The translations under genes were made by a program, and so were the position numbers. 64,000 nucleotides of DNA from Drosophila miranda (Eukaryota > Arthropoda > Insecta > Diptera > Drosophilidae), in NCBI RefSeq assembly GCF_003369915.1, contig NC_046674.1, forward strand, positions 20,463,657 through 20,527,656. Direction: 5' to 3'. The notes under the pieces are model-generated. The model had not been told where the DNA came from. It worked only from the letters and a program-made list of their open reading frames with translations, and made no database searches. This document shows, in pieces, positions 1-12,601 of this stretch. How positions within the stretch are numbered: the first letter of the stretch is position 1; each line of letters opens with the position of its first letter.

Positions 1-856
1 CTCTGGCCTGGGTATTCGCCTCAGCGATCCTCTGATCCGGTACACACTGCGCCGGATTGTCAACATCGTGGATGATCTGCGCGAGCAGCTCTTGGATGGG
101 TACAGGAGGGACCAGCTGGGCATGCAGGGTGTGTCCATCAATGATGTGCGCGTTGACAAGCTGCGCACCCGCATCGAGGAGATCGACATGGACCTGACGA
201 ACCTGATTGGACAGCAGCAGCAGCAGCAAGGTCGACAAATGCAGCAGCAGCAGATTATTGTGGGCCGACAGCGCCGCCTGAACAACAAGCCCTTCCTCAT
301 CGACATGGACATCAGCTCGGAGCGAGCCCAGGATGTCGTCATTCGTGTGTTCTTGGGTCCCAGCCTAGACTCCCAGGGTCGTGAGGCAACCTTGGACGAG
401 CGCCGACGTGATTTCCTCCTGCTGGACGCCATCAACGTGGAGCTGCAGGCGGGCACCAATCGCATACAGCATCGTTCTATCGACATTCCGTGGACCAGCC
501 GAGATGTCACGCCCCTCAGTGAGATCTATCGCCGTGTGATGATGCACCTGCGTGGTCAGCAGGAGTTGGATATCCAGGAGTTGGTCGGCGAGAATGGTCG
601 TTTCCCACAGCGTCTTCTCCTGCCCCGTGGCCGCCCTGAGGGCCTGCCCATGCAGCTCCTTATGATTGTCTCCCCAGTTCTGGAGCAGCAGGAAAGGAGG
701 ATCATTCCCAGCATCAGCTTGGGCATTGGCTCTGCCTCGCTGCAGGACGTCCGTCCCCTCGGCTACCCCCTGGATCGTCCCATCACTAACGAGCAGGAGC
801 TGCTCCAGCTGCCGAATGTCCACCTGCAGGATGTGGTTATCGTCCAGGAGAACTAA
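1..856 (+). CDS. Fbp1: Fbp1-like hexamerin (larval storage protein), C-terminal part
   Basis: The frame is open from base 2, so the gene starts upstream of the window and only the last ~284 codons are present. The protein opens with a hexamerin-type stretch ([19 protein letters not shown]), followed by a linker with two short glutamine runs and the hemocyanin/hexamerin C-terminal domain, including the typical [11 protein letters not shown] motif near residue 205 of the visible part. It ends at TAA 854-856. Hexamerins are made in late-larval fat body, secreted to haemolymph and taken up again as amino-acid stores; Fbp1 is known as the ecdysone-induced receptor-type member. The Fbp1 assignment rests on neighbouring breathless and the Gln-rich linker; another hexamerin paralogue is possible. 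The hexamerin family is near certain. Confidence 0.8.
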   Translation, partial: SGLGIRLSDPLIRYTLRRIVNIVDDLREQLLDGYRRDQLGMQGVSINDVRVDKLRTRIEEIDMDLTNLIGQQQQQQGRQMQQQQIIVGRQRRLNNKPFLIDMDISSERAQDVVIRVFLGPSLDSQGREATLDERRRDFLLLDAINVELQAGTNRIQHRSIDIPWTSRDVTPLSEIYRRVMMHLRGQQELDIQELVGENGRFPQRLLLPRGRPEGLPMQLLMIVSPVLEQQERRIIPSISLGIGSASLQDVRPLGYPLDRPITNEQELLQLPNVHLQDVVIVQEN

Positions 857-1053
857 GCTTGACCGGATTACCAACCGACCGACCGACCACCCGCTCTGTA
901 CCCCATTTGGAAGCCCACGAAACGAACCTTAGCTTTTAGTTAAACGAACCTAAATCTGTAGCAACAATTTTTTTTTTGTATAATCTTGTAATCGTTGTAC
1001 ATTTATAACTATATTAACTCTGAGTAAATTCTTTGCAATCGATGCAAAAAAGC

Positions 1054-1059
1054 ATTAAA
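1054..1059 (+). terminator. Candidate poly(A) signal (ATTAAA) of the Fbp1-like gene
   Basis: ATTAAA lies about 200 bp after the stop codon, and no AATAAA is seen closer. It is a variant signal, so the exact 3' end is uncertain. Confidence 0.4.
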
Positions 1060-4000
1060 ACTTCATGTGTTCCTAATCAAACCAATCAAAAGAGCAGGGC
1101 AAAACCATCAACTAAAAGACCCAACCATGTGGTTCACTCTACTTTTTTTATTTTGGGCACTATAAAAATCCAAAGAAGTTTGCAATGCCTTAAAGGAAGG
1201 CTTTTTGTCTCAAAATTAGAAGCCGTTATTACAAAACGGTAATATTTTGTAATTTTTAATTTAATTAATATATTAATTGAGTTATAAATATATAGCATTA
1301 AAGGCCAATAGAATTTCCCACACAAGCCGTAAATGCTAATCAGATACTTTTCGGTCAAGTTCCAACTAACCATTACATTCTATTCTTTGCCTGTAGATAT
1401 TTAAGCTGCCACAGAACTGTGTCCGCAAGAGTATTAGAAGCAACGGTGCCCGAAAGCAGCCTTTCACATCGTATCTGTTTGGAATTCAGTTTCTTTAATA
1501 GTCCTCAAAGTAGTTATATGTATCATCGTTTTATCCTCCTCATACTCGTACTCTTTTCACGTACACTTGACTGGCTTTTCTAATTTCGGAAAACAATTTC
1601 AATGCAAATTGCATGTCCGTCGGGGCTGGTAGGGATTAAAGGCAGTCCCCACGCCCCCAAACAATAGCCGCCCACAAAACGTATCGATGTGGGGCTGGCC
1701 AGACAATGCAGCTACAAAATGGCTAGAAGGCAGCCAGCCAGCCCATCCTGAAACTATAATAGACTTTTCTTATTCTTGCCACACAACTCAATTTGCAACA
1801 ACGACAGAGATCCCATCCTATCACATTGAATCCCGTTCCCCTTCACCTGTGCATATCTGCCATGGCGCAGACGCCCAGCGAAGCGTCAATTGCCAAATTA
1901 ATTGGCCGTAAAAAATTGAAAATGAAAATATAATCACACTTTCCGTTGTCGAGCTCACGTTGTCACTGGCTGGCAACAGCTCCACACGGAGCTGTCAGCC
2001 CTTAACCCTCTGTTTGTGCGAGTGCCAGGCTATAGAAACGTTTTTCTCATCAGGGCAGACCCTGGATGCGGACCGAAGCGGTTAGCCAACCAAGGAAAGG
2101 CAGACGTATTTTGCTGGAGGCGGTCAAACGTTGCATTTTTCCTGCTCCCAATCCCCCCGTTCCGATGGGATATACCCTATGGAACGTAGCGGGCATGCTG
2201 CTATGGCACATTGAAAGCTCAGTGATGGTAATAATAGGTATATAATAATATATAGATACTAGCTGATCCGGCGAACCATTTGTCGCAGTATTGTGAACTA
2301 TTTATGTTACTTCGAACGATGTCATTTAGAAGGTTGAATGGAATGTACGAATGGACTACAGAACAGGCCTAAATATGTATCCGTGCCGATGAGCAAACCA
2401 TTTAATGGTTCTGTTTCTGGTTTCTCAATTTCAGTTGCACTTCTCCTTATGCGCAACATATATCATCTGACTAATGTTCGAATTTAAGCGCATGACATTT
2501 TTGTCCATGGCACCAATCAGCATTTTTGGATGAGCGGAATGTTCAATATTCAATAATTTACATACGATTAATGTAAAGATGGAATGCCTCTTACCGAGCT
2601 CTATTTTATTCCGGATCTTACAATTTGTGATGATTTTCTCTGATAATAATATAGGAATTTCTCTGATCCATTTCGATAGATTTATATTTTCCTTTGCAAT
2701 TAGGGTACCGTACATTCGATCACGTTCTCCATGCCGTCATTTGCTGTTGTTCCTTTTAAGGGCACAGAATGTGGCACGAAGCATAATGGAAAAATGTTCG
2801 CACTCGACCTGACACTGTTCCCGACTCCTGCCGCCTCAATGCACTTTCATTATCTTCGAGTGGTTTGTCGTTCGTTTTATTTCACTTTACGTTGTAGCTG
2901 CCTCTTTTTTGTATTCTGTATTTTGCAATTTTGAATTTTATTTTATTTTCTCTCGTTTTTTTGTGTCTGATGAGCTGATTAGAGCCCAGAACAAGTATGG
3001 GATTACACGGGCTATTAGCCAGCCGCTTAATGCAAAAATAATTATGTCTTGTTAATCAGTCTGAGGCTGGGTCTCGGGGCCAAAGTGTATTTAACCCATA
3101 AGTTGATCGCCCCGCCCCAAGAAACCCTTTCCCCCAAGGAAACCGCATTGAAGGTAGCTGAAAACCAAAAACTTTTGTGATTAGCGAGCTCTCCTCGCCC
3201 GGCACTGATAGCGTCTTCAGAGGAACAGGAGCTGAAGCAGGAGCAGCTGAGGCGGAAATACTCCCATAATTTATGTTGTGCCTTGCCACTCTGGCAACGG
3301 AAATGCCGTCGCGTAGTTTTGCCGCGCCTACACTCTATCCCCCTCTCCCCATCCCCATCCCGATCTCCATTCCGGCTGAAATGCCATAGCATACCATTCA
3401 GCGATGGGAGACGCTGCAAAAGTTTTTGGCACGCAAATTAGCGGCCACGTTTGTTTCGCTCTGGGAAGTGGGGAGACGGGCGGACTCGAACCATTCCTGG
3501 AAGCAAAACTTTTTCAGTTATGAATATAAAGTTTATTTATTAAGCAAACAAGTTGGCAGCCTTATCTCTACGGTGTTCGTCGAGGCTCCTTTCTCTCCTT
3601 TCCCTGTCTGTCAGTTCTTTTTTGTGGCTGGCAAACAATTTCGCAGTTAGTTGAGCTCTGCTCTCCAGTTGAAACTGCAAATATTCGGTTGAACGGTGAG
3701 GGGAATTAACTGAAGGACTCTTCCGGCAAGTTTGGATGAATGAAACGTGAAGGATTTTGTGCCATTTGCTGATAATTTGGGCAACACCAAAGAAGGCGAA
3801 CAAGAGCGACAAATGGAGATGGAATAGAACAAGACATTAAATAAGTAAATAAATCTTTCAGATAAGTATCCGCATTGCACAACCAACAAAGATCGAGATA
3901 AAACGCTACGATTTCATAGATGGGGTTATCAAAGTTATTGGTTTATTGACCGATAGAATGATAGAAGCATAGAAATTTCATTATTTTCATTGTATTGTCA

Positions 4001-7000
4001 TTCGGCATGGTCTTGAGAAGATACATTACACGAGAGTATGTGGTTCATTTAGCTCTGTCTTAAACCGTCTGAGATGCAGGGTTTTTTCGTTTTAATCATC
4101 AAAGAATGCGAACAAATCTTTGCAAATTAAAAAGAAATCATGAAAGTAAATGCTTCCCAAAATCCTTTGTTGCATATCAAAACATTTGGATAGCTGTCTA
4201 AGGGGAACCCCATGTGGATGTGGGCCAAATCAAAGCAAAAGGGTTTGTCCCTTGGCCACCTTTTCTTCTGGGTAGACGTGTGGAAAATATTGGACGGAAA
4301 GGAGGCGTGAGCTGCCTGCCAAATCAAGTCAGGGAGAATGAGAATCATTGCTTCTATACGCAAGACATCCCCCACCCGGGTATTCAAAACTGTACAATAA
4401 ATATTTTTACATGAACAGAACGGGGACTGGGACAGGAACTTGGGAATGGGGCTATCAAGTTGAGCAGAAAACTTCTCGCTATTCATGCAGATGTACACAA
4501 AAAATTGCTAACAAACGGAAATGTGATATACGCGAGGCAACCGAAACATACACAAAGGCTAATGGAGGATGGTAGAGGGTTGAGGGGATGGGGATTGGAA
4601 GAGGGAGCGGGAACGGGAGGTCCTGCCAATTGCTTCTATGAAATGTATTCAGAACATCTCCATTTATATATAGGTGAGATCTTGTATTCTTGTCGCTCTC
4701 TCGCTCGTCTATTCAATTTGTTGTGAATTAAAAAGGAGGAGGAAAAAAGGAAAACCTGGCTAAAGAAAATACATTCATGCATTGCATTGTCAAAAGGATT
4801 TTCGTCTCTTCTTCAGCTATTGTATGATTGGAAGACGCACTTTCCCGCACTCCCCCCGCACTCCCCCAGCACTCCCTGACTCGACTCTGACACGCTTTGG
4901 CGCTTCGTCTGATAAGAAGAGAGAAAGAAGGGAACGGAGTTCTTACTGGAGGCTTTGCTTCGAGTGGGATTAAAAAATCCTTATATACAGAAGCGGAAAA
5001 CATTTTAATACCCACAAAGTCTAGGATAGCAGGGGTATGCATAGATTAAGCGAACAGGTGTTATATGTAGGGGAGACTCAAGTGGAATCCTTACCACAAA
5101 GGCAGACATTATTTCTTTCGTTCTCTTTATTGGAATACCAAAGTGTTTTGTATGGCTACCAAATACTCGTAATTTTACAACAATTTTTACAGCATAATTC
5201 AGATAATATGTACGGTATGTGGACTCAAAAATAAGGAATAGACCAAGCAATTCAAGTGGTATTCCAATAGGTTTATCTATAACTGATGGAAAATACCTGT
5301 ACATATATATTTGATCCCCTCCACCAAAATAAACTTAAGATCAAAAATCTCAATAGTAACTTTGAACATACTCGTATTTGATATTACTGATTCAATGATA
5401 TTACTGATTCAATTTGAAGAGCGATCCAATTAAAACAGATCATTATAGGGTATCCACGAGTAGTACTTCATCACCGACAATACTCACGATACCTACGCAC
5501 CTGTCATAGCTAGGTTGCTAGCAGATCCGGCTACATTCTGAGGGGTATCCTCTGAGAGTGTTTGGAGATTACGGAAACAGGAAGGGACCCTGCCCTGACA
5601 CAGGTGGAAAGGATGGTGTTCCCGCATCGACTTGTCAGATCCTGCTGGCAAACTAATAGTTTACGAAGAATATTTTCAATTACTGTTGCTGTCACAGCAA
5701 AATCAATCAACTAGCAGCCACAGACACGAAAGCCATTTAATTTCTATCCCCACAAACAGCCCTCTCGGAGCTCATCGCCTTCCGTTTGGTGGGATATATT
5801 TTAAACGCAAATTGATTTTGTGGCCACAGATTGCAGCGGTAAATGCATTTTAGCCTGCATTTCTATTAAGGTTTTTCCGTATATTTTTTTTTTTTTTTTT
5901 CAGCTCCCTCGCACTCTGATTTTGTCAACTAATGAAGTGTGAAAATGTGGGAATATGCGTATAATTTCTGCTGCGTTCGCTCAATGCATTGCAATTAGAA
6001 TACTCTTGTGGGCGAGGAGTATGTGTGTGTTGACTGACGTGGGAGTGCTGGTGTTTAGGAATCAGAGCAGGGAGACGAGACGCTGCAAAGTATGCTATAA
6101 AAGTGGGATTTTGCCCGAATTGGTTGCCGCTTATTTGCTATTCTCACCACAACAATGTAAACAATGTCCGGCCAAAGGACCCTGGACCCAAGAAACCACC
6201 ACCCACCACCCCGGGCAAAGCCTGGACCCCTTCCTCGTCTCCAGCCCACAGGCGACAGCAAAAAGCAATAAAACGCTCAGCCCACACACTGGGAAGCAGA
6301 GGGAATCTCCACAATGCTGAAGCAAATTTGTTCCAAATCAAAACAAATTCCAAGCAGTCGACACTCGACACACAAAAAAAATAGTGTCACAATGTGATTA
6401 GGATATATTCCCCCCACGACGACGAAATACCCTTGTCTTGATATTATAATTTATAGCAAATTTCTGCGGAAGATACGAGTATGAAGATATTGCATGAAAA
6501 TAGTTATAAAAATTACTTTGCCTAAGAATAAATATAACTACAACCGAAACTCAAGACACACTCACAACTCACGTTCAATTTGTAGAGCATCGGTTAGTGA
6601 TTACGAAAACGAACCAAAAAACAATACGAGTACAACAATAGTCTCACAGAATAACCGCATCACACCCGGCAGCCCACCCCTAATAATGAGGTATTGGTCC
6701 ATCAACTGCGAGTATATGAAAATTCCACAAGTAGAAAACAAAAAATAATACAGAACACAATAAAAAAGTGTCCACTGAAGGGGACGAAAACCAGTAACTG
6801 TTTCACGCTGCACTGAAGCACAGAAGCACCCTCATCACATCCCATCCCATCCCAACTCAACCCAACCCATCGTAGTCGCAGTCGCAGTCCCATCGCAATC
6901 CAAGCACAATCCCTCTTAAGCCTTTTTGAATATTTTTGACACGTGCGCTGCAATTATTTTATTACAAAATCCATTCCCCTGTCATCGTCCTCTGCAGCCC

Positions 7001-8072
7001 TCCATTGGGTCGTGTGCAGCGTGCCACGCCCACGCAATTGCAAATAGAACGACAAAAACAGGAGTCATACTCGTATAAAAATGAGGAGGAATCACACTGA
7101 GGGACTGCCAACAATGGACCGGCAATTGATGCAATTCATTGAAAATTTTGCTACCAACTGTTTAGACTAAAATTGCATTAGGTCTCTGAATGCTTTTGTT
7201 GCTAGATGGATGATAAGTGGAAATGGAAATGGAACGGGAACGGGAACGGCAACGGCAACTAGAACTGGCATTGGCATTAGATCGCCTCCGTATGAATGAC
7301 TGAATGACTGAATGAATGAATGCCGGGCCAAACAATTGCCAATCATTTTCGCTTTCGCGCAATTGCATTCGAAATTTCTGAACGTGCCCGCTGAAAAAAA
7401 TGGAAACCAAACCAAAAATGTTGTTTTAAACTCGAGGCGAGGAGGTGAGGCGACTCCGAGCGATTCCTATTCCTATTCCACGCTCAAAAAATCTATGGAA
7501 ATTATGGCTGGTTTATGCATACAATATACACTCGTATATAATATTTTAATAATGATGCCATTTGTTTGGCCATAGAATTGTTGTCGCTGTGTATGTGTGG
7601 TGTGTGTGTGTGTGTGTTTTGGCAATAAAATTTGGCTTTGCCACATAATTCAAATTGTTAATCGCGTTTAATGGCGGGCATTTATCAATATTTTGCCTTC
7701 ATGTTGTTGTGGAATGCAAATTTCTGGTTTCGGGCCTAGCGGGAGGCCCTTTGGCCTTTGGGAAGGTGTGAGAGAGAGAGAGAGCGATAAGAACAGCGGT
7801 AAAGAGAGGGAGTGCTCCTAAAGCAACCCCATAATGTAGCGGTCCCAACTTCAATCCAAATGTCGCTTTCACGTTGTCTTCAATATTCTGTGGACAAAGC
7901 AAAAATGGCGTCTAATAGCTATATTGGCTAGAGCAGTAAAGCAACACAGGAATTGTTGGCCAGGAATGGGGCGGAAATAAAAGCGCAATGGTCAAAGCTG
8001 CAACAGCGATATTCGGGGGCAGCCCCATTCCGTGACTCTCCACAAAACCCGCCCTTAGTTATGGAGTTTCCC

Positions 8073-8110
8073 CTGACTCCTGACTCCTGACTCCGGACTC
8101 CTGACTCCTC
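8073..8110. repeat. Short tandem repeat, 7-bp CTGACTC-type unit
   Basis: About five near-perfect copies of a 7-bp unit (CTGACTC, one copy with a G change) lie head to tail in intergenic DNA. Confidence 0.8.
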
Positions 8111-9603
8111 CTCCCACTCCATCATGGTTTTAATGCGCACCATTGTGTCAAGATAAAGAAACGGAAATTAGCACGATAGCAGGATGTTGGCATCGTCGTT
8201 GACGTTGTTCTTGATTCTCTTCTCCGTTCGCTCCACAAAAAGCCAAGGAAGAAGACGGACACGGAGACGGAGAAGCAGCGATAATAAAAAATAAAGGGGG
8301 CAGTGGAGACACCAGCTGAAGAGGCAGTGTTGCAGCTGAGAGGCCAGGCGTGTGCGGAGCGAGTCGGATACGGAATTGGAGTCAAAGTCGGACAGCCACA
8401 AATAATAATGAAAACGGAAATGAAATACAATACCCAAGGAGTGCCACGAGAGAGTGCTGAATGCTGAGTATGGGTCCGATGGCCAACTTTTGCGTCTGGC
8501 CTTTAGCGAGAAAAACAGAAAGAAGGCAAGAACATATCTCTAGGTGCTGAAGGAGGACACACTCATATGCAACGTAGGGCAAGGAAATCAGACTCAAAGA
8601 TTAAAGACTTTTAAAATATGTTAAGTAAGTACTTTCTGCCGCCCCTAACAGTTTGCCAGGTCAGCAATTTGGCAACGTTTTCCAAGTACCCGCCGCGCTT
8701 CCCGGTCCCCGCACTCCATCTGGTTGTAACAATTGCAAAATTAATAAGCCCTGCAGTGTTATCCAAGTTTTAATTTTTCCATTTTTTCATTTGTGGGAAT
8801 TTGGGAGGAGCTTTCCTTTTCTTTTTTTTTATAAACCGCATACAAATTAGACAAGAAGAGAAAAGAACCCAAGAAAAGCAAACGCTGATTGTCGTCTATT
8901 CAGTTTATTTTTTCTTTATTACCATTTTTCGGAGGGAAATGGCTGAAAGGGAAGGCAAGGCATGGCAAGGCGTGGCACAAAGTCAATTAGGCAAAGCGAC
9001 GAAGGCAACAAAGTGAAAACAATTCGCATTTAAATTTGCGCATTCTTAGAAAATGCTCACTTCACCGAGGGGGAGGTTGATGATGAAAGCAAGGACTCTG
9101 ATGGGATGGATGGGTATATGAATGGGGGAGGGGGGCGGTGTGTGTAAGTTGGCGTAAAATACGTGCATATTATTGCGCTTATCTAGGAACAAACACGCCC
9201 AGGACTCTCCTCTCCGGGCAAACCATTTCCATACCCAGACCGACCACCCACCCACAACCAGACCAAACACAGACCGAAGGCCTTCCTTCTAGTTGATGAG
9301 AACGAGCATGTCTCTCTCTCTCTCTCTACTTTTGCCAGCTTTTTGTAGAGGGAATTGAATGAAATCGTTGCCTCTGTTGTTGCTGGTATTGTGTGCATTT
9401 GTTTTTATGCGTATACGTACGGGTACGAGTACGGGTACGGGGAGGGGTATACGGTTATGTGCCACCGACAAACCATCCGCAGGAACAGCCTCGCCCCCAA
9501 ACCACTTGGTCTTGGTTCCTCTAAGCAACACATCCTTCCTTAAACGCTTCTTGTCTGCCAAATGATTGTGTGGCTCCTGGGAGAGTACGAGTATGGTTGT
9601 GGG

Positions 9604-9630
9604 CGTGTGTGTGTGTGTGTGTGTGTGTGA
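9604..9630. repeat. (GT)n microsatellite
   Basis: An uninterrupted GT run of about 13 units in the intergenic region. Similar runs occur at about 7600-7618 and 9862-9876. Confidence 0.9.
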
Positions 9631-10185
9631 ATCTGTGCGAGTGCGGTTTTATGTGTGCATTGTATTGGCTGGCATAATAGACACATTTAATTTTACTATT
9701 ATGCCTTTTTGTTGTCATCGCATTCACACGCGTATAATAAACCGTTCTCATTCTAGTTCCGAGTCTATCTTTGGGCCCTCTTCCTCCACTTATTGCACCA
9801 TTTTGTCAGACATTTTATTTGATTTTCGAACTGTAAGGATAGCGGATATTTGTGTGTAGCATGTGTGTGTGTGTGTTTTGTTTACTGAACAAATTGGAGA
9901 TCATCATGGGAGAAGGTTAAATAAATATTTTCAACTTTTGCGGATGTTTCGATGCTTTGAAACCAGTTAACTGAATGACATGTCTGACATTTTGTGTTTA
10001 GGCCGAGGAGGTTTTCACTGTACCCATGTTCATTAAAATATGCTTGCATCGAATAGTTATTGTCTCCTGCCATCACTCAATTTTAATTCGAAACGTGTGC
10101 GTGCCCGGGTAACTACATATATACGCCTCAGTCCCATTGTCCTCACATGTAGATCCATTTGGCCTCAAATAGGTGTGAGATGGAG

Positions 10186-10191
10186 TTTATT
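10186..10191 (-). terminator. Poly(A) signal AATAAA of the second hexamerin gene
   Basis: TTTATT on the + strand reads AATAAA on the gene strand, about 58 bp after the stop codon. Confidence 0.6.
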
Positions 10192-10248
10192 TGGCATTCA
10201 ATTCATTAACAACCACTTAGCATATATTACAGATTAATCGTTCATTGC

Positions 10249-12235
10249 TTAATGATGAAAGATTACCACATCCCTGGCCGCCTTGTGCAGCATAGCCCCA
10301 GACCACTCATTTTTTAGGCCTGGTTCAGTAAGCTCTATGATCAATTGAAGTTTCAGGCCCTCTCCTGTTCCCCGTGGCACCCGGAGATGTGGAGGAAGCC
10401 CATAAGAGCGGGTACCATCTGAAGTTCGGAAATTGGTCTCATAGAGTTGACTGACTGTGGGACTACTTCCATACGAGGATGATGAAAAATTTCGTTGGAA
10501 TACGTTGATTCCCTTTCTCAAAGAGCTGACAAACCCATCCAGATGCAGTCGCGGCCTTGACTGATTCCGAAGGGCTAGATAGAGGTCTGTTTGTACCGAC
10601 ATCTCGGCTGGAGCCGATAGCTCAAGGGCTATATGAAAGTTGCCATGATTGAGACGACGTTGACGGGCCACAAGACGACGTCGTAAAGATTTCAAGTTAT
10701 TACGCTGCGTTTGGAGCAGCTGTTGGTCCATTAGATTGATGAGGTCCGTGTCGACAATCTGTTCATATGTGTTCATCCGACTGAAAGAAATCGCTTCCAA
10801 TGATGGCTTCTGCAACGGACTGCCGGAGGGCGCTGGCCCTTCATAGCTAGACACCAGCCTATTCAGGCGAAAGAGCAGTGATCGAAAGATGGGATCTCTC
10901 AGGTGGGCTGTGGCCAACCCCAGCATGTTGGGTTGACTTGTCGCACGATCATTTATGGCCAGACTCAAGTCCCGACAGATAGATAGATACCTCGAGGCCA
11001 CCAAATGCTGAGCAACAAAGATATTGTCAGAATAGTTGAAGTCGTTGCTCACTGCATCGTTGATCTGTGCCTGCAGATTTTCAATAATAAGGCTAAGCAC
11101 ACGGCTCACACCTTCTTTGTCCATGGAAGTGGCTTTAAAGGGAACACCCCCGGTTGTGATTAGCGGAGGATCAATCAGCTCCATTGAGCTTTGGCCGGTG
11201 GCAACGTCTTCCATCATTGAGGCCGCCACGAATTGCTCGATACTGTAGTAAAATAACTGAGGGAACTTAGAATATAATCCATTCTGTGATTGATATCCAA
11301 ATCGGAGTTCATCGGTGGCTCCCCTAAATGCCATCAGCCGATCTCCGTCTATAATGCGCTGATGCCCTTCCGACTCCTTCCACTCCTCCATTGAAATAAT
11401 CAACCGATTAACCAGATTGTTCCAGTAAGAGTTGAGCTGCACATCAAAGCTGAGATGGGCCACTTTCCTCTCATCGTCGATGACTACTGGATCCGCCGGC
11501 ATTAGTTCCTCTTTGTCCAAAGGTCGCCTGTAACTGTGACACCTCCGGAGGATGTCCATCCAACTGCACTTGGGACTCACAGTCCTAGTGGGAATTAATT
11601 GCTGCCAGACCACCTCCTCGGCAGCCAGTATCACCTCCTTCTCGAAGTACAGCTGCGGCAGCACTTCATACATGGCTGGCAGTCTTAAGTCCTTAGTGTC
11701 CTCTCGTTCCTCCACTGCCAATTGTAAAGCATTCACAAAGAGAATGGGATGAAAGTGTATTCTGGCATAGCATGCGTTCCGCTGGAATGAGTACCAATCC
11801 GTGGCGAGGGCCAGAAACCGATAGACGCCCAACAGGTGCTCGGGCATCTTCTTATCCAGCTGACTGAAGATTCCAAAGGGTCGCGGGACTTTATTCTCAT
11901 GCACACTATCCAGGAAGTCTTTGAGACGCAGCATGGCACCCTGTAGGAGAAGTTAACTTGTGACTTTTGACTTCGTTACTTCTGACTTTCGTACTCGCCT
12001 CTTGGTAATCACTTGGTTCCTGGTTGAGACGACTCCCCATGGCTATCAGCTCTTGATGGAGCAAAGGTTTGTGCACTTGCAGCAGCAAATCGAGCAGGAA
12101 ACGTTGACGCTCCCCCTGTTGAGTCGGTTTCTCTATGAGATCTTCAGGCTCTCGATTCCGCCACAGTGGCAGGCTGCGGCTCCAGCCACCACAGAGGGCG
12201 AGACAACAGAGCCAAACGAGTGTCAAACGCAGCAT
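10249..12235 (-). CDS. Hexamerin-family secreted protein (two exons, GC-AG intron)
   Basis: Two coding exons, 12235-11999 and 11940-10249, give about 642 residues. The first exon starts at ATG 12235 and encodes a signal peptide (MLRLTLVWLCCLALCGGWS). The rest follows hexamerin architecture: an N-terminal domain, a helical middle domain (ALATDWYSFQRNACYARIHF near residue 120) and a beta C-terminal domain with a degenerate LRVPRG motif where relatives have RLLLPRG. At 642 residues it is shorter than typical larval serum proteins (about 700-770). The 58-bp intron starts with GC rather than GT (AAGAG|GCGAGT) and ends CTACAG; this is the only junction seen that keeps the frame. It converges on the Fbp1-like gene, and its 5' end lies close to the Pex1 3' end. 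It is possibly the D. melanogaster CG8100-type gene, but that name is from memory and not asserted. Confidence 0.85.
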
Positions 12236-12298
12236 TTCGCTAGTTACTGATCATTCGGTTGGAATCTGCACTCAAAATATACACGAGAATGTTCTTTC

Positions 12299-12308
12299 TA
12301 TATATTTA
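12299..12308 (-). promoter_or_regulatory. TATA-box candidate of the hexamerin gene
   Basis: The gene strand reads AAATATATAG here, about 65 bp before the start codon. That leaves room for an initiation site 25-30 bp downstream and a short leader, as usual for strongly expressed fat-body genes. Confidence 0.5.
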
Positions 12309-12461
12309 AAGCCGAGCCAATGTCAGCGACAGATAAGATTGCCTCAGACGAGATTCATTGACCTTTCAGAGCTGGCTTGTTCCAATTCTCGATACTGCGG
12401 GCATGCGGGGAATAATACATGTCGTGGATGGATCCTTTCTCATTCTTTAAACAAAATTCGT

Positions 12462-12467
12462 TTTATT
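12462..12467 (-). terminator. Poly(A) signal AATAAA of Pex1
   Basis: TTTATT on the + strand lies 135 bp beyond the Pex1 stop codon and about 160 bp before the hexamerin TATA candidate, giving a compact tandem arrangement. Confidence 0.6.
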
Positions 12468-12601
12468 GCCTCAACAACAAGAAGAAAACAAAATGTGTTA
12501 AATATACAAAACCCAAATACTTGCGCCTCACTCCATGTACAAAGATACAAAAAAATACAGTTAAAGATAAACAGAGTTCTATGCTAATTTAGTCTTTGTC
12601 T

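Larger units (their letters stand above)
1060..10185. other. 9 kb intergenic region, no gene supported
   Basis: This stretch lies between two convergent hexamerin-family genes. It is AT-rich with many short low-complexity tracts: a poly-T run near 5885-5900, (GT)n at about 7600-7618 and 9604-9630, a (GA)n tract near 7767, a CTGACTC-type tandem at 8073-8110, and CGGGTA-type hexamers near 9417-9445. Open frames are short, mostly on repetitive sequence, and lack conserved domains or convincing splice partners. Enhancers may be present, but none can be named from the sequence. Confidence 0.6.

Noticed and set aside
1684..1911. Intergenic 74-codon ORF
   Set aside because: No domain, poor start context and surrounded by low-complexity DNA.
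3470..3500. GGCGGACTCGAACC, reminiscent of a tRNA T-arm
   Set aside because: No cloverleaf could be formed with upstream sequence, and no A box lies at the right distance.
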